Origin: Acinetobacter gerneri DSM 14967 = CIP 107464 = MTCC 9824 | GTDB lineage: Bacteria; Pseudomonadota; Gammaproteobacteria; Pseudomonadales; Moraxellaceae | NCBI RefSeq assembly: GCF_000368565.1 | Contig: NZ_KB849538.1 | Coordinates: 1-64,000, forward strand | DNA: 64,000 nt | Direction of reading: 5' to 3' | Part shown: positions 39,998 through 49,657 of the stretch, in pieces | How positions within the stretch are numbered: position 1 is the first letter of the stretch | Layout: each line of letters starts with the position of its first letter | The notes under the pieces: generated by a model | What the model saw: the letters and a program-made list of their open reading frames with translations, nothing else | What the model was told of the DNA's origin: nothing | Database searches by the model: none | Made by a program: the position numbers and the translations under genes

Positions 39998-40576
39998 ATG
40001 ATGAATTTATTGAAATTTTTGGGGATTTTCGGCCTCATGCTGAGCATGATTTCAGGCTGTCAAACGATCAATAAGAGCAAACAAAAAGTTACAAGTATCT
40101 TGCACCCAAGTGACAAAGCGCCTGAAATTGACAAAAAAGGCAGTGTCGACGTCAGTAAAACCACGCAAGAGCAGATGGACAAACTCGCTGCCAACATGCC
40201 GATTGGACAATGGGTTTATATCGAAAATGAAGCTCAAGGCATCTATAAACTACAAAATAAAGCCCAAGACGGCGCGCTGCTTTTTATGCGTCTCAATTGT
40301 AAATCAGCAAATCAAAAACAGGGTTTTATTATCCAAAACAAAGATGGGCTTGAAGTCTTGCGTTCTAGCGATGAAAAAGCAGGTCAAATCCAAGTTTTAT
40401 TGGACAATAAAAACTATATCAATCCTTTTGAGGGGCATAATGCCAAAAAAATTGAAATATTTAAAACAGCTTTAATGAAAGCCCAAGTGATTAAAATTTA
40501 TAATGCGACAAATTTATATATTTTTAAAAATGCCAAAACTGAATTGTTAGATAAAGCTGTAAGTTGTCGAGATTAA
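39998..40576 (+). CDS. Lipoprotein of unknown function
   Basis: A 192-residue lipoprotein: signal peptide with lipobox ISGC (Cys about residue 21), a short basic linker, then a compact domain with PIGQWVYIENEAQGIYKL. No family recognised. It begins about 260 bases upstream of argS. Bases 39739-39997 before it (including a 66-codon AT-rich frame) hold nothing convincing. Confidence 0.6.
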   Translation: MMNLLKFLGIFGLMLSMISGCQTINKSKQKVTSILHPSDKAPEIDKKGSVDVSKTTQEQMDKLAANMPIGQWVYIENEAQGIYKLQNKAQDGALLFMRLNCKSANQKQGFIIQNKDGLEVLRSSDEKAGQIQVLLDNKNYINPFEGHNAKKIEIFKTALMKAQVIKIYNATNLYIFKNAKTELLDKAVSCRD

Positions 40577-40799
40577 ATATTTTTATGGATGAGCAATTAG
40601 ACGTTAAGTAAATTATTGCTCATTTTAAAGCTATTTTTTCAATATAATCATAGTGCTAGTATTATTTTAAGCGTATAAATGATTTGGCTTAAATCTATAT
40701 TTTAAAATCATCAAAATTAAATGATAAAGTTAAAGCTAAAATTAACATTAAATTAATCTGCATTCGATACAAATGCTTTTACCTAAAGCAAGCGAAATT

Positions 40800-40808
40800 T
40801 GCTATATT
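40800..40808 (+). promoter_or_regulatory. Possible extended -10 promoter of argS
   Basis: TGCTATATT, an extended -10 element, lies 36 bases upstream of the argS ATG. There is no good -35. The rest of the 268-bp gap shows nothing else. Confidence 0.35.
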
Positions 40809-40844
40809 TAGCGTTTTTCTGCGACATTTATTTTTCGATAGATT

Positions 40845-42635
40845 ATGAATACGGCAATACAAGCAGCACTCGATCATGCAGTTCAATCCCTCCAAGCAGC
40901 AGGGGTAATTCCATCTGACTGGAAAAACACCAGCAATTTAACACGCACAAAAGACCGAAGCCACGGTGATTTTGCGTCAAATATTGCGATGATCGGCTCA
41001 AAAGCTGCGGGTATGAAGCCACGTGATCTCGCGACTCAAATCCTAGAAAACTTACCAGAAGTGGCTGATATTTCTAAAGCAGAAATTGCTGGTCCTGGTT
41101 TTATCAATTTCTTTTTAAATGCCGATCAGCGTTTTACTGTACTTGATCAAATTCAAGCACAACAAGATCAGTACGGTCGTACCAATGGCAATGCTGCAAA
41201 AAAAATTCAAGTCGAATTTGTCTCAGCAAACCCAACATCAAGCCTGCATGTCGGTCATGGTCGTGGTGCAGCATACGGCATGACTGTTGCAAATCTATTG
41301 GAAGCGACTGGCGCTAAAGTTGAACGTGAATATTACGTTAACGATGCGGGTCGTCAAATGGATATTTTGGCAACTTCTACCTATTTACGTTACCTTGAGC
41401 TTTGCGGACAAACATTGGTTTTCCCAAAAAATGCTTACCAAGGTGATTATGTTAAAGAAATCGCGCAAAGCATTATTGATAAACATGCTGATGCTTTTGT
41501 TCGCCCTGTTGCTGATGTATATAAAGATGTCCCTGAAGACGTTCAATATGCTGAAGAATTAGATGCAGAAGGCAATAAAGTTGTTCTCTCTGGCGATAAA
41601 GAAAAACATATTGATGGTTTGATTCACAACTCACAAAACTTAGTCGGTCAAGGCTACCGTGTGTTCCATCAAGCTGCTTTGCATGCCATTTTAGATGATA
41701 TCAAAGATGATCTCGGTGAATTCGGGGTAACTTTTGACAAATGGTTTAGTGAAGCAACATTGACTACAAAAATTGATGAAGCATTGCAAACGCTTGATCA
41801 ACGTGGTTATTTGTATGAAAAAGACGGGAATATTTGGTTTAAATCAACTGAATTTGGCGATGAAAAAGACCGTGTAGTGAAACGTCGTAATGGGCAAACC
41901 ACTTATTTTGCTTCAGACATTGCTTACCATTTAAATAAATTGCAACGTGGTTATACCGACCTGATTGACATTTGGGGTTCAGATCACCACGGTTATATCG
42001 CACGTGTTAAAGCTGCCATTGATGCAATGGGCTTTGATTCATCAAAATTGACCGTACTATTGGTTCAATTTGTTAGCTTGTGGCGTGGCGGTGAGATGGT
42101 TCAAATGTCATCTCGTTCAGGTCAGTTTGTGACTTTGCGTGATTTGCGTAAAGAAGTAGGCAACGATGCTGCTCGTTTTTATTATGTAATGCGTAAATCT
42201 GAACAACACATTGATTTTGATTTGGATTTAGCAGTATCTCAAAGTAAAGACAATGCTGTTTATTATATCCAATATGCGCATGCTCGTATTTGCCGTATGC
42301 TTGAAAAAGCAGCCAATACGGGTGTTAACTTTGATGCTACACAAGCTCGCCAATTTGCAGCTAAACTCGAATTGGAAGCAGAAGCGGAAATCTTAGCAAA
42401 ACTTGCAGCTTATCCAGAGATCGTAACTCGTGCAGCAAATAACTATGAACCACATCAAGTGGGTAATTATTTGAAAGAGTTGGCTGCCCTATTCCACGGT
42501 TGGTATAACGAGCACAAAGTTTTGGGTGATGATGCAAAATTGACTCAAGCACGTTTGTTGTTATCTGTAAATGTTAAGCAAGTATTGAAAAATGGTTTAG
42601 AACTTCTAGGTGTTTCCGCTCCTGAGACCATGTAA
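40845..42635 (+). CDS. argS: Arginyl-tRNA synthetase
   Basis: A 596-residue class I synthetase. Add-tRNA N-terminal domain (about 1-90), HIGH motif as HVGH in SANPTSSLHVGHGRGA, a KMSKS-like MSSRSG (typical of ArgRS without the second Lys) and an anticodon-binding C-terminal domain ending SAPETM. The last codons ACC ATG TAA are the first bases of a 62-bp tandem repeat running downstream. Confidence 0.95.
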   Translation: MNTAIQAALDHAVQSLQAAGVIPSDWKNTSNLTRTKDRSHGDFASNIAMIGSKAAGMKPRDLATQILENLPEVADISKAEIAGPGFINFFLNADQRFTVLDQIQAQQDQYGRTNGNAAKKIQVEFVSANPTSSLHVGHGRGAAYGMTVANLLEATGAKVEREYYVNDAGRQMDILATSTYLRYLELCGQTLVFPKNAYQGDYVKEIAQSIIDKHADAFVRPVADVYKDVPEDVQYAEELDAEGNKVVLSGDKEKHIDGLIHNSQNLVGQGYRVFHQAALHAILDDIKDDLGEFGVTFDKWFSEATLTTKIDEALQTLDQRGYLYEKDGNIWFKSTEFGDEKDRVVKRRNGQTTYFASDIAYHLNKLQRGYTDLIDIWGSDHHGYIARVKAAIDAMGFDSSKLTVLLVQFVSLWRGGEMVQMSSRSGQFVTLRDLRKEVGNDAARFYYVMRKSEQHIDFDLDLAVSQSKDNAVYYIQYAHARICRMLEKAANTGVNFDATQARQFAAKLELEAEAEILAKLAAYPEIVTRAANNYEPHQVGNYLKELAALFHGWYNEHKVLGDDAKLTQARLLLSVNVKQVLKNGLELLGVSAPETM

Positions 42636-42776
42636 GCAAAGCATCGCTTTGCATGGTCGCAAGACGAGAGCTATGCTCGAAGTAAAAAACCATGTAGGCA
42701 AAGCACTGCTTTGCATGGTCGCAAGACAAGAGCTGTGCTCGAAGTAAAAAACCATGTAAGCAAATCACTGCTTTGT
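42627..42776 (+). repeat. 62-bp tandem repeat starting at the argS stop codon
   Basis: Copies start at 42627, 42689 and 42751; the third is partial (to about 42776) and diverged. Each copy reads accatgtaRgcaaagca, then a GCAAAGC/GCTTTGC hairpin, catggtcgcaagac, agagctRtgctcgaag and taaaaa. The first copy contains the last two codons and stop of argS, so every copy repeats an argS-like 3' end. Possibly formed by slippage or by a mobile palindromic unit. Confidence 0.8.
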
Positions 42777-42892
42777 GCTATAGATCTAGTGCAAAGCAGT
42801 TTTTGAAATGAAAAGGGTTGATGTGGTTTTATTTTGCGTTTTATCAAAGCTGTGTAGGCAATGACAATAAACAATAAGAGAGGGTTATTTTA

Positions 42893-43504
42893 GTGTTTGG
42901 AAAAGTACAACGCGGTGTTTCTGAACGCCCGAATAAGCCAAAGAAACCATTAATACCTAAATGGCTAGGCACACTCGTGGCTATTTTGGTTATATTGAGT
43001 ATTGCGGTTGCTTTGATGTTATGGAAACCTTGGGCTCCTGTTCATCCTAAAAATGATGTGACTTCAAATCATTATCAAGAAGATACCAATAAAGACTACC
43101 GCTTCTATGACTTATTGCCACAACAGCAAGTTACGCCAATCCCACAACAAGCGGTTCCTGAGAGTCAAACTCAAAGTCGCCCGATTATCGTAGAAGCGCC
43201 TGACCATTCTCAACAAAGCAGTAGCTCTGCCGTAACAAGCAGTGATGATGGTACAGCCACACCGCAAGTTCGTCAGAATTCTTATATCTTGCAAGTCCGC
43301 AGTTATAATGATCCAGATCATGCAGATGCACGTCGTGCTGAGATTATTCTCAATGGTTTATCTGCTGATGTACTCAAAACGACTGAGGGCGGAAAAACAT
43401 GGTATCGCGTGATTTCTGGTCCATATGATACTTTGGATGCTGCGGTCAATGCTCAGCAAGCTTTGCAACATAGCGGTATTGATTCAATCGTTGTAAAACG
43501 CTAA
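42893..43504 (+). CDS. SPOR-domain protein, FtsN-like
   Basis: A 203-residue single-pass inner-membrane protein. GTG start with AGAGGG upstream. Basic N-terminus, membrane helix at about 24-43 (WLGTLVAILVILSIAVALML), Gln/Ser-rich periplasmic linker, and SPOR domain at about 128-203 (SYILQVRSYNDPDHADARRA, then WYRVISGPYDTLDAA). SPOR domains bind denuded glycan at the septum, so a cell-division role is likely. argS followed by an ftsN-like gene is a common gammaproteobacterial order. Confidence 0.85.
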   Translation: MFGKVQRGVSERPNKPKKPLIPKWLGTLVAILVILSIAVALMLWKPWAPVHPKNDVTSNHYQEDTNKDYRFYDLLPQQQVTPIPQQAVPESQTQSRPIIVEAPDHSQQSSSSAVTSSDDGTATPQVRQNSYILQVRSYNDPDHADARRAEIILNGLSADVLKTTEGGKTWYRVISGPYDTLDAAVNAQQALQHSGIDSIVVKR

Positions 43505-43523
43505 TTGAGTTTGATTTCATATC

Positions 43524-43550
43524 AAGGCAATCATCAGATTGCCTTTTTTT
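43524..43550 (+). terminator. Intrinsic terminator after the SPOR gene
   Basis: AAGGCAATC, 4-base loop, GATTGCCTT and a T-run, 19 bases past the stop. Confidence 0.85.
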
Positions 43551-44454
43551 ATGATGAGGATATTTTTGCAGAATGTTTAAGAAAATATTTTGGCTGTGCA
43601 AATAAAATCCAATTTCCCAATAAGATAAATAACACGCCCAGTACAGAACTGATATGCCAATGATAATTTTCCCAAAAGGTTGAAATAAACAAAGCAACCA
43701 ATGGAAATAATAAAGTGCTATATGCCGCCTGCCCTGCACCGATTCTGGCAATCAACATAAAATATAATGAAAAACCAATAATTGAACCAAAAATCGCCAG
43801 ATACAATACAGCCAAAACACCTTTTGTAGATAAATCAGGGATAAAGTTTTGTTTCAATAGTAGCGCGACGATCCCCATAAATAGCGCACCGTATAACATG
43901 CCATAGGCATTGGTAGTAAATATATCTTTGTGATGATTTTGATGGCGTAAACTGATCATATTTCCCAAAGAAAAACCATAAGTTCCGAGCATACATAATC
44001 CAATCGCCGACAAGGTCTGCCAATGCAATTGAGTCGACACAATATCATGCCAAAATAGCGCGCAGATTCCGATTAGTCCGCATATCGCTGCTGGGATAAA
44101 TGACTTGGATATTTTCTTTTTAAAAAATAAATAACTGTTAATCGCATTAAATAAGACCGCCATCGAAAAAATAACAGACTCTAACCCGCTATTGATATAT
44201 TCGACTGCTGTATAAAAACAGATAAAATTGAGTCCAAATACGCATAGACCTTGCAGCATACAAAAATAATGATCCTGTAAAGACAGTTTTTTTAAGCGTT
44301 TACTCAGCAGTAAAACCACAAACAATCCCAATGCTGCAATCGTAAAACGCCAAAACACACCCACAGCAGGACTAAACACACTCTGCTGTGCCGCAATCGC
44401 AATCCATGTTGTGCCCCAAATCACCACTACGGCCAGATAAAGTACAGCATTCAT
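43549..44454 (-). CDS. EamA/DMT family transporter
   Basis: A 301-residue protein with ten helices in two EamA repeats (VVVIWGTTWIAIAAQQ near the start). Substrate unknown. It is divergent from the AraC-type gene at 44622, which may regulate it. It is not closely similar to the EamA protein at 10496. Confidence 0.82.
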   Translation of the reverse strand: MNAVLYLAVVVIWGTTWIAIAAQQSVFSPAVGVFWRFTIAALGLFVVLLLSKRLKKLSLQDHYFCMLQGLCVFGLNFICFYTAVEYINSGLESVIFSMAVLFNAINSYLFFKKKISKSFIPAAICGLIGICALFWHDIVSTQLHWQTLSAIGLCMLGTYGFSLGNMISLRHQNHHKDIFTTNAYGMLYGALFMGIVALLLKQNFIPDLSTKGVLAVLYLAIFGSIIGFSLYFMLIARIGAGQAAYSTLLFPLVALFISTFWENYHWHISSVLGVLFILLGNWILFAQPKYFLKHSAKISSS

Positions 44455-44621
44455 GTTTATTTCCTCACAGTTTATGCCTTATTTTGATCTAAGCTAGATC
44501 ACTAAATCTTCATTAAACTTGTGCGGATTTACATTTTCTTGTGATTATTTTCGACTGTTTTTTGTTTTAATCATTTGAGTTGGTTAAACTCAGATCAGTA
44601 TATGGCGATTGACTAAAAACA

Positions 44622-45500
44622 ATGAACTATCAAACCATACAGCAACTGCAGCAGCATAAAGCACAACTGATTGATACCACGATACTTGGATCACACATGC
44701 AACTTGCTGCATGGAAAAACCAACATGATTTGGTCAGTGTTTGTAGTAACCACCATACTTTGAGCCTCTATGTTGAAGGTGGCTATGAAAGCTATCGTAA
44801 AACGCCTTTAGGTTGGCGAAATGGTGGTGCTCCTGATCGTTTTTGTTTGATGCCTAAAGGGCAAGAATCGACATGGGATATCCGTGGCGATTTGACTTTT
44901 GTACACCTGTATTATACCGATCAACATTTACGTGAAACGGCATTAAAAATTTGGGATAAAGAACCATCATTTATCGAACTAAATGAACAAAATTTTGTTC
45001 CTGATCAGTCGATTACACTATTATATCGTCAGTTTTTATTGAGCTGTGATTGGCAAGATAAAAGTAATCAGTTACAGCTCAGTTCTACCGCGACCTTATT
45101 GCTTAATTATTTACTTAAAAATTATAGTAATGTGCAATGGAACCTTCCCACAGTTACTGGAGGTTTAGCACCATTTTTACTAAAACGTGTCCAAGAATGG
45201 ATCGAAGATCATTTGCATCTTGGATTGATCATCGCCGATCTGGCTCAGCAAACGGGATTGAGTGAATATCATTTTGCACACATGTTTAAACAATCTACAG
45301 GTTTGCCACCGCATCAATTTGTTTTGCAAAGACGCTTATTGCGTGCGCATGATTTGATTGTATCGAGCCAGCTCAATTTGACTGAGATTGCACTATGTTG
45401 TGGCTTTAGTTCGGCAGGACATTTTAGTGCCCGATTTAAACAACATTTTGGTTACAGCCCATCTTCATTACGTAAAAATACAACTCAAAATCAATGCTAA
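44622..45500 (+). CDS. AraC family regulator
   Basis: A 292-residue regulator with an N-terminal sensor region (about 1-170, GYESYRKTPLGWRNGGAPDR) and a C-terminal pair of HTHs (about 190-285: LIIADLAQQTGLSEYHFAHMF; LTEIALCCGFSSAGHFSARF). Divergent from a DMT exporter across 167 bp. Confidence 0.85.
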   Translation: MNYQTIQQLQQHKAQLIDTTILGSHMQLAAWKNQHDLVSVCSNHHTLSLYVEGGYESYRKTPLGWRNGGAPDRFCLMPKGQESTWDIRGDLTFVHLYYTDQHLRETALKIWDKEPSFIELNEQNFVPDQSITLLYRQFLLSCDWQDKSNQLQLSSTATLLLNYLLKNYSNVQWNLPTVTGGLAPFLLKRVQEWIEDHLHLGLIIADLAQQTGLSEYHFAHMFKQSTGLPPHQFVLQRRLLRAHDLIVSSQLNLTEIALCCGFSSAGHFSARFKQHFGYSPSSLRKNTTQNQC

Positions 45501-45520
45501 TCTCAACGAATTTATAAAAT

Positions 45521-45549
45521 AAAAAGGAGGGTTTTATCCCCTCCTTTTT
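45521..45549. terminator. Bidirectional intrinsic terminator
   Basis: AAAAAGGAGGG, 7-base loop, CCCTCCTTTTT between the convergent AraC and ParB-like-lipoprotein genes. Confidence 0.8.
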
Positions 45550-45559
45550 ATGAAAATAC

Positions 45560-46819
45560 TTACCAACCCCAACATGTTCCTGTTTGCGGTTTACCACATT
45601 TGGCATATTTCACAGCATACCACAAACTACCACCTGTACGCGGTGTTTGATCTTTTTTTACTTCATCACGATTTAGATCATCAAAAGCCGAAATCGCATC
45701 GGTTGTTGCTGAACCTTTGGCTGCATTTTTTTCTAGCTGGATCGCGCCCATATCTTTTGCAGTAAATGTACCGTAAATAATATCCGTTTGAGGCGTTGTA
45801 CCCATCAAAATAGAATACTGTGCAATCGCGGCTTGATAAGAGATTGGATTGCCCGAAACACTCAGATCAGATTTAATCGTCGCTACGCCAAGGACATCTG
45901 TTTCAGCATAGTTTTTTACGTCACTATGATAATAACTCAAAGGCTGTACAGCCCCTTTTGCGATTTGTTTGTTATACCAATCTTCCCACAAAAACTCAGT
46001 ATAATCTGCTGCAGTAGGTAACTTGGTATAACCAATATCACGCGTAAAATATACCAAAGAGCGATACGGATTATTTTGCATACCATTCGGATTATCTGTA
46101 GATAATAAACCTAAATTTTTCGGTAACTGCTGATAAGTAATGCTTTGATTTTTACCATCTTTGAGCCAAGCCTGATTGTTTGCAAGCAACTTATTCCAAA
46201 ACTCATTTGCATTTTTTATATCACTATAATTTGCAACAACTTTTACCCAAACTTTGAGCTGACCACCACCATCAGGCAATTCTCGATACTCCGTCATGGT
46301 ATGGTGTCCATCGGTCAGATATAATTTGCCATCATAACCAACAACAACTGTTTTCAAATCTTTGTCTTCGGTTCCCGGCTGTTCTTGACAGCCAAAAGTG
46401 CTCAAATCCTTTAAATTGGCTTTTTGCAAATCAGCAATTGAAGCAAAATCATCACGTCCTTTCGCCCCGATTGCCTCACAATAGTCACTGAATTTTTTAC
46501 CAATGGTTTTATTTAAATAAACCAATTGATTCTTTGGATCAGCTTGCCAAGTCGGGCGATTTGGATCACCTTGCCAGCGTCCCAATTTATAATAAATTTG
46601 GTCATAACCCACTGCACCTTGGGTGGGAATCAGATCATCAATCACCACTTGCACCACATCACCTGCTTTTGCTGTCAAAAAGCGTTGATCACGCTGATCA
46701 ACTGGAGGTTTTGGCGTCGTGATGACGGTGCTTTCTTTACTATCGTTACAAGCGCTCAAACCCACAAAGCAGCTTAAAGTCAGTGCTAAAATCGACATGT
46801 TATGGCTTATGTTTTTCAT
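45560..46819 (-). CDS. Lipoprotein with ParB-like/Srx nuclease-family domain
   Basis: A 419-residue lipoprotein: signal peptide and lipobox GLSAC (Cys about residue 24). Residues about 55-200 look like the ParBc_2 (putative ParB-like nuclease) family, with PTQGAVGYDQIYYKLG and YLTDGHHTMTEYRELPDGGG, the DGHH being the usual core. The rest is unassigned, with a Trp/Cys-rich end. The domain normally acts on nucleotides or nucleic acids, so a cell-envelope location is unusual. Activity not demonstrated. Confidence 0.72.
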   Translation of the reverse strand: MKNISHNMSILALTLSCFVGLSACNDSKESTVITTPKPPVDQRDQRFLTAKAGDVVQVVIDDLIPTQGAVGYDQIYYKLGRWQGDPNRPTWQADPKNQLVYLNKTIGKKFSDYCEAIGAKGRDDFASIADLQKANLKDLSTFGCQEQPGTEDKDLKTVVVGYDGKLYLTDGHHTMTEYRELPDGGGQLKVWVKVVANYSDIKNANEFWNKLLANNQAWLKDGKNQSITYQQLPKNLGLLSTDNPNGMQNNPYRSLVYFTRDIGYTKLPTAADYTEFLWEDWYNKQIAKGAVQPLSYYHSDVKNYAETDVLGVATIKSDLSVSGNPISYQAAIAQYSILMGTTPQTDIIYGTFTAKDMGAIQLEKNAAKGSATTDAISAFDDLNRDEVKKDQTPRTGGSLWYAVKYAKCGKPQTGTCWGW

Positions 46820-46915
46820 TTTATGGCGTCAGTGAACAAAATAGCTCATTTTCACTGTGGAATATTTAAATCGTATGACGATTAATCAGAGAATTAATTA
46901 AAAAATAACTTTGAA

Positions 46916-47542
46916 TCAAAGTTCAGCTTTGAGATTTTGCTGTAAAAAATGCTCAATATGAGCAGAGACTTGATCCGCATACTCATAAGCCAAATCATGC
47001 TGCCCCTGCTCGATCACCACCAATTCGGCATGAGCCAATTTTTGCTGTAAATATACAGCAACAGCGACTGGACTAATCGGATCACTATCCCCCCAGATCA
47101 GTAAAATTGGGCATTTTATTTCATGTAATTTTTCATCTAAATATTCAGCATGTTCCACAAACCAATCAGGGACCTGAAAGGTATTTTTATATTCCTCGCG
47201 CCAATCCTTCACATCAAATCGAGAAAGATCTATGCCACCAGAAGTTGCGACTAAAACCAGAGCCTGTATTTTTTCAGGCATTTGTAAAGCAGCTTGTACC
47301 GCAAAGATTCCACCCATAGACTGTGCGATCACAACAGCGTTTTGAGGAATTTGCCTTAAAACATACTGCTGTAATGTACTAAAAGATTTGATATTTTCCT
47401 GTTCAGGATGCCCTCCAAAACTCGGGTAAGCGATGACATGTTTATGTTTAAAAGATAACTTCTGTAGCACAGGCTGCCAGAAATCCGTACTTCCCGATGC
47501 ACCCGGTAAAAAGATCAGTTCTGGCTCTGTCGACATTTTCAT
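46916..47542 (-). CDS. Alpha/beta hydrolase
   Basis: A 208-residue hydrolase. Oxyanion segment LPGASGSTDFW, nucleophile elbow AQSMGGIF (Ser about 95), Asp in WGDSDPISP (about 150) and His in GQHDLAYE (about 180) give a full triad. Small lid. Substrate unknown. Starts at 47542 or 47536 are both possible. It follows the GST gene on the same strand after 50 bases. Confidence 0.8.
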   Translation of the reverse strand: MKMSTEPELIFLPGASGSTDFWQPVLQKLSFKHKHVIAYPSFGGHPEQENIKSFSTLQQYVLRQIPQNAVVIAQSMGGIFAVQAALQMPEKIQALVLVATSGGIDLSRFDVKDWREEYKNTFQVPDWFVEHAEYLDEKLHEIKCPILLIWGDSDPISPVAVAVYLQQKLAHAELVVIEQGQHDLAYEYADQVSAHIEHFLQQNLKAEL

Positions 47543-47592
47543 TCTTTAAAATCACTTTATTTTCAAGGTACTGTATTGTCAAAGTACGGTAT

Positions 47593-48237
47593 TTAAAAAT
47601 CTGCTTTTTCCTGTGCGCGTATAAAAGCAGGACGATGCTGGATTCTTTCAATATAACTCAGCATGTTCGGACATTTCTCCTGTACGCGTTCTCGCATCGC
47701 AATTACTGGAAAACTCATCTGAATGTCTGCAAAGGAAAAATCACCTGCAAAATAATCATGCTCAGATAAATATTGTTCAATAAAGGCAATATGATCCTTT
47801 AAACGTGGATTGATAAAGCCACCTTTGACCCCTTCTACAATTTTCTTTGCAACAGGTTTTATGAGAAAAGGAACATGTTTAGGGACATTGCTCATGACCA
47901 AATTCATCACCAATAAGGGCATCAGCGAAGCTTCTGCATAATGCATCCAATAACGGTATTGCATACGATCCACTGTATTTTGTTGTTTAAATTTTTGATT
48001 AAGGTCATATTTTTCTTGTAGATATTCTAAAATAACTGCAGATTCAGCCAACGTTAACTCACCATCCGTCAAAATCGGTGCTTTACCTAGCGGATGTATG
48101 GCTTTTAACTCTGGCGGAGCTGCATAGGTTTCAGTTCTTTTATAATATTTAATCTCATAATCCACACCCAACTCTTCTAGTGCCCAAATGATCCGCATCG
48201 ATCTAGAATGTTGCAAATGGTGTAATGTAATCATCAA
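47593..48237 (-). CDS. Glutathione S-transferase
   Basis: A 214-residue two-domain GST. Thioredoxin-like N-terminal domain (SRSMRIIWALEELGVDYEI, LGKAPILTDGELTLAESAVI with the conserved cis-Pro and ES of the GSH site) and an all-helical C-terminal domain (about 90-205). Likely detoxification; substrate unknown. Confidence 0.85.
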   Translation of the reverse strand: MMITLHHLQHSRSMRIIWALEELGVDYEIKYYKRTETYAAPPELKAIHPLGKAPILTDGELTLAESAVILEYLQEKYDLNQKFKQQNTVDRMQYRYWMHYAEASLMPLLVMNLVMSNVPKHVPFLIKPVAKKIVEGVKGGFINPRLKDHIAFIEQYLSEHDYFAGDFSFADIQMSFPVIAMRERVQEKCPNMLSYIERIQHRPAFIRAQEKADF

Positions 48238-48261
48238 TATCGTCCTATTTTATGCTCAGAT

Positions 48262-48292
48262 AAAAAATGGCATTTCCTAAAAAATGCCATTT
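48262..48292 (-). terminator. Intrinsic terminator after the OsmC gene
   Basis: AAATGGCATTT with AAATGCCATTT and a T-run on the minus strand, in the gap between the OsmC and GST genes. Confidence 0.7.
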
Positions 48293-48299
48293 ACTGCGA

Positions 48300-48698
48300 T
48301 TAAGCGATTTGAGTGTGAATTTCCAAGCTTCTTAGCAAGGTCTTGGTCACGGGTGTTTTACCACTGATTTCCAGTAATTTTTGCTGAATTTCTTCACTTG
48401 GTGGAGTACTAAAATGCAGACGACGCTCGATCCATTCTGTACCTTCTTTATTTGCATGGAACTCTGCAGATACTGAAAATTCACCAATATCAAAGCCTTT
48501 ATGCTTGGCATACATCCGCAATGTGATCATTGTACAAGAGGCTAAACCCGCTGTAATAAAGCCATACGGCGCAGGACCTGCATCTTGCCCTCCAAGACTT
48601 TCAGGTTCATCAGTCAACATATGATGTTGTCCTGAAGTGATTTCACCTTTCCATTCCTGAGCGGTAGATTTTGCCGTTGAACTTGCAACTATTCCCAT
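48300..48698 (-). CDS. OsmC family protein
   Basis: A 132-residue OsmC/Ohr-fold protein. GLASCTMITLRMYAKHKGFD contains the C-terminal-type reactive Cys (about residue 59). The usual first Cys/Glu pair is not clear. The family reduces organic hydroperoxides or related thiol-reactive compounds. Co-directional with a pirin gene 11 bases upstream. Confidence 0.83.
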   Translation of the reverse strand: MGIVASSTAKSTAQEWKGEITSGQHHMLTDEPESLGGQDAGPAPYGFITAGLASCTMITLRMYAKHKGFDIGEFSVSAEFHANKEGTEWIERRLHFSTPPSEEIQQKLLEISGKTPVTKTLLRSLEIHTQIA

Positions 48699-48709
48699 GA
48701 ATATTCTCC

Positions 48710-49657
48710 TTATTTTGATGGACGCATACTGTCAGGGAAAGTAGGTGCTTCAAGTCTTGGTCCATCGTAATCAGGAATTGAACCAAAACGTGCATCTTTA
48801 TTGATCCACTGTTCACGTGCATGACGTAATTCTTCTTGCTCACGACCCACCAGATTCCACCATAGTAAAATCGGTGTTTCAAAAGGCACACCACCGATGA
48901 GCAATAAACGGCTACCTTGATGTAATTCGATATTTAACTCAGAAATTCCCGGCTCGAGGACCACCATATTTTCATCAGTCAATTCATGTCCATTGACTGT
49001 TGCTGTACCTTCCAAAGCCAAGAAACCGTATTCATATCTTGGATTTAACTGCAATTTTGTGCGAGTAGATTCCTTGGCGATCAAGTCCACACCCAACAAC
49101 TCAGTGTGTACCTTGACTGGCGATTGGGTTTTCATAAACTCGCCGACGAGGACGGTAAATTCAATTTGATCCTGCTCAACCACAGGCAATTCTGGGTAAT
49201 GATCAAACTGTGGTGCCATATTTCTTTTTTCATCAGGCAAAGCAATCCAAAGCTGTGCAGCATGCATATGTGTTTCGCTTTCAGGCGCAACCTCGGTATG
49301 CGAAATGCCATAGCCTGCCGTCATCAAATTGACTTGCTTCGGACGAATAAGTTGTTTAGAACCAATGCTATCCGTATGCATCATGGTCCCTTCGATCATC
49401 CATGTAAATGTCTGCAAACCCATATGTGGATGCGGACCAACGTCCAAACCATCCCCTTGAGGGAATGTCACAGGACCTGCATGATCCAAGAAACACCATG
49501 CGCCAATCATTCGTTTATGACGACTCGGTAATGCGCGTTTAATGACTGTGCCTTTGCCTATTTCCGCAGATCGGATTTCAAAATCCTGAATATATTGATT
49601 GACGTATTTTTCGCAATCATCTGAGTCGGAAATTTCAGTATAGTTGGTATTTGTCAT
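48710..49657 (-). CDS. Pirin family protein
   Basis: A 315-residue bicupin. Metal site visible as GPHPHMGLQTFTWM (His about 77-79) and YGISHTEVAP (His/Glu about 122-124). Distinct from the pirin at 20654. It probably forms one transcript with the OsmC gene downstream. Upstream gap 49658-49888 has two direct aaatgcagatc copies (about 49850-49876) and nothing else. Confidence 0.87.
   Translation of the reverse strand: MTNTNYTEISDSDDCEKYVNQYIQDFEIRSAEIGKGTVIKRALPSRHKRMIGAWCFLDHAGPVTFPQGDGLDVGPHPHMGLQTFTWMIEGTMMHTDSIGSKQLIRPKQVNLMTAGYGISHTEVAPESETHMHAAQLWIALPDEKRNMAPQFDHYPELPVVEQDQIEFTVLVGEFMKTQSPVKVHTELLGVDLIAKESTRTKLQLNPRYEYGFLALEGTATVNGHELTDENMVVLEPGISELNIELHQGSRLLLIGGVPFETPILLWWNLVGREQEELRHAREQWINKDARFGSIPDYDGPRLEAPTFPDSMRPSK

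Noticed and set aside
42627..42776. CRISPR-like array
   Set aside because: The 62-bp copies are contiguous with no unique spacers and no cas genes are near; it is a plain tandem repeat. No CRISPR array was seen in the window.
42574..42874. Overlapping minus-strand open frames
   Set aside because: They are made only by the 62-bp tandem repeat downstream of argS and have no ribosome binding site.
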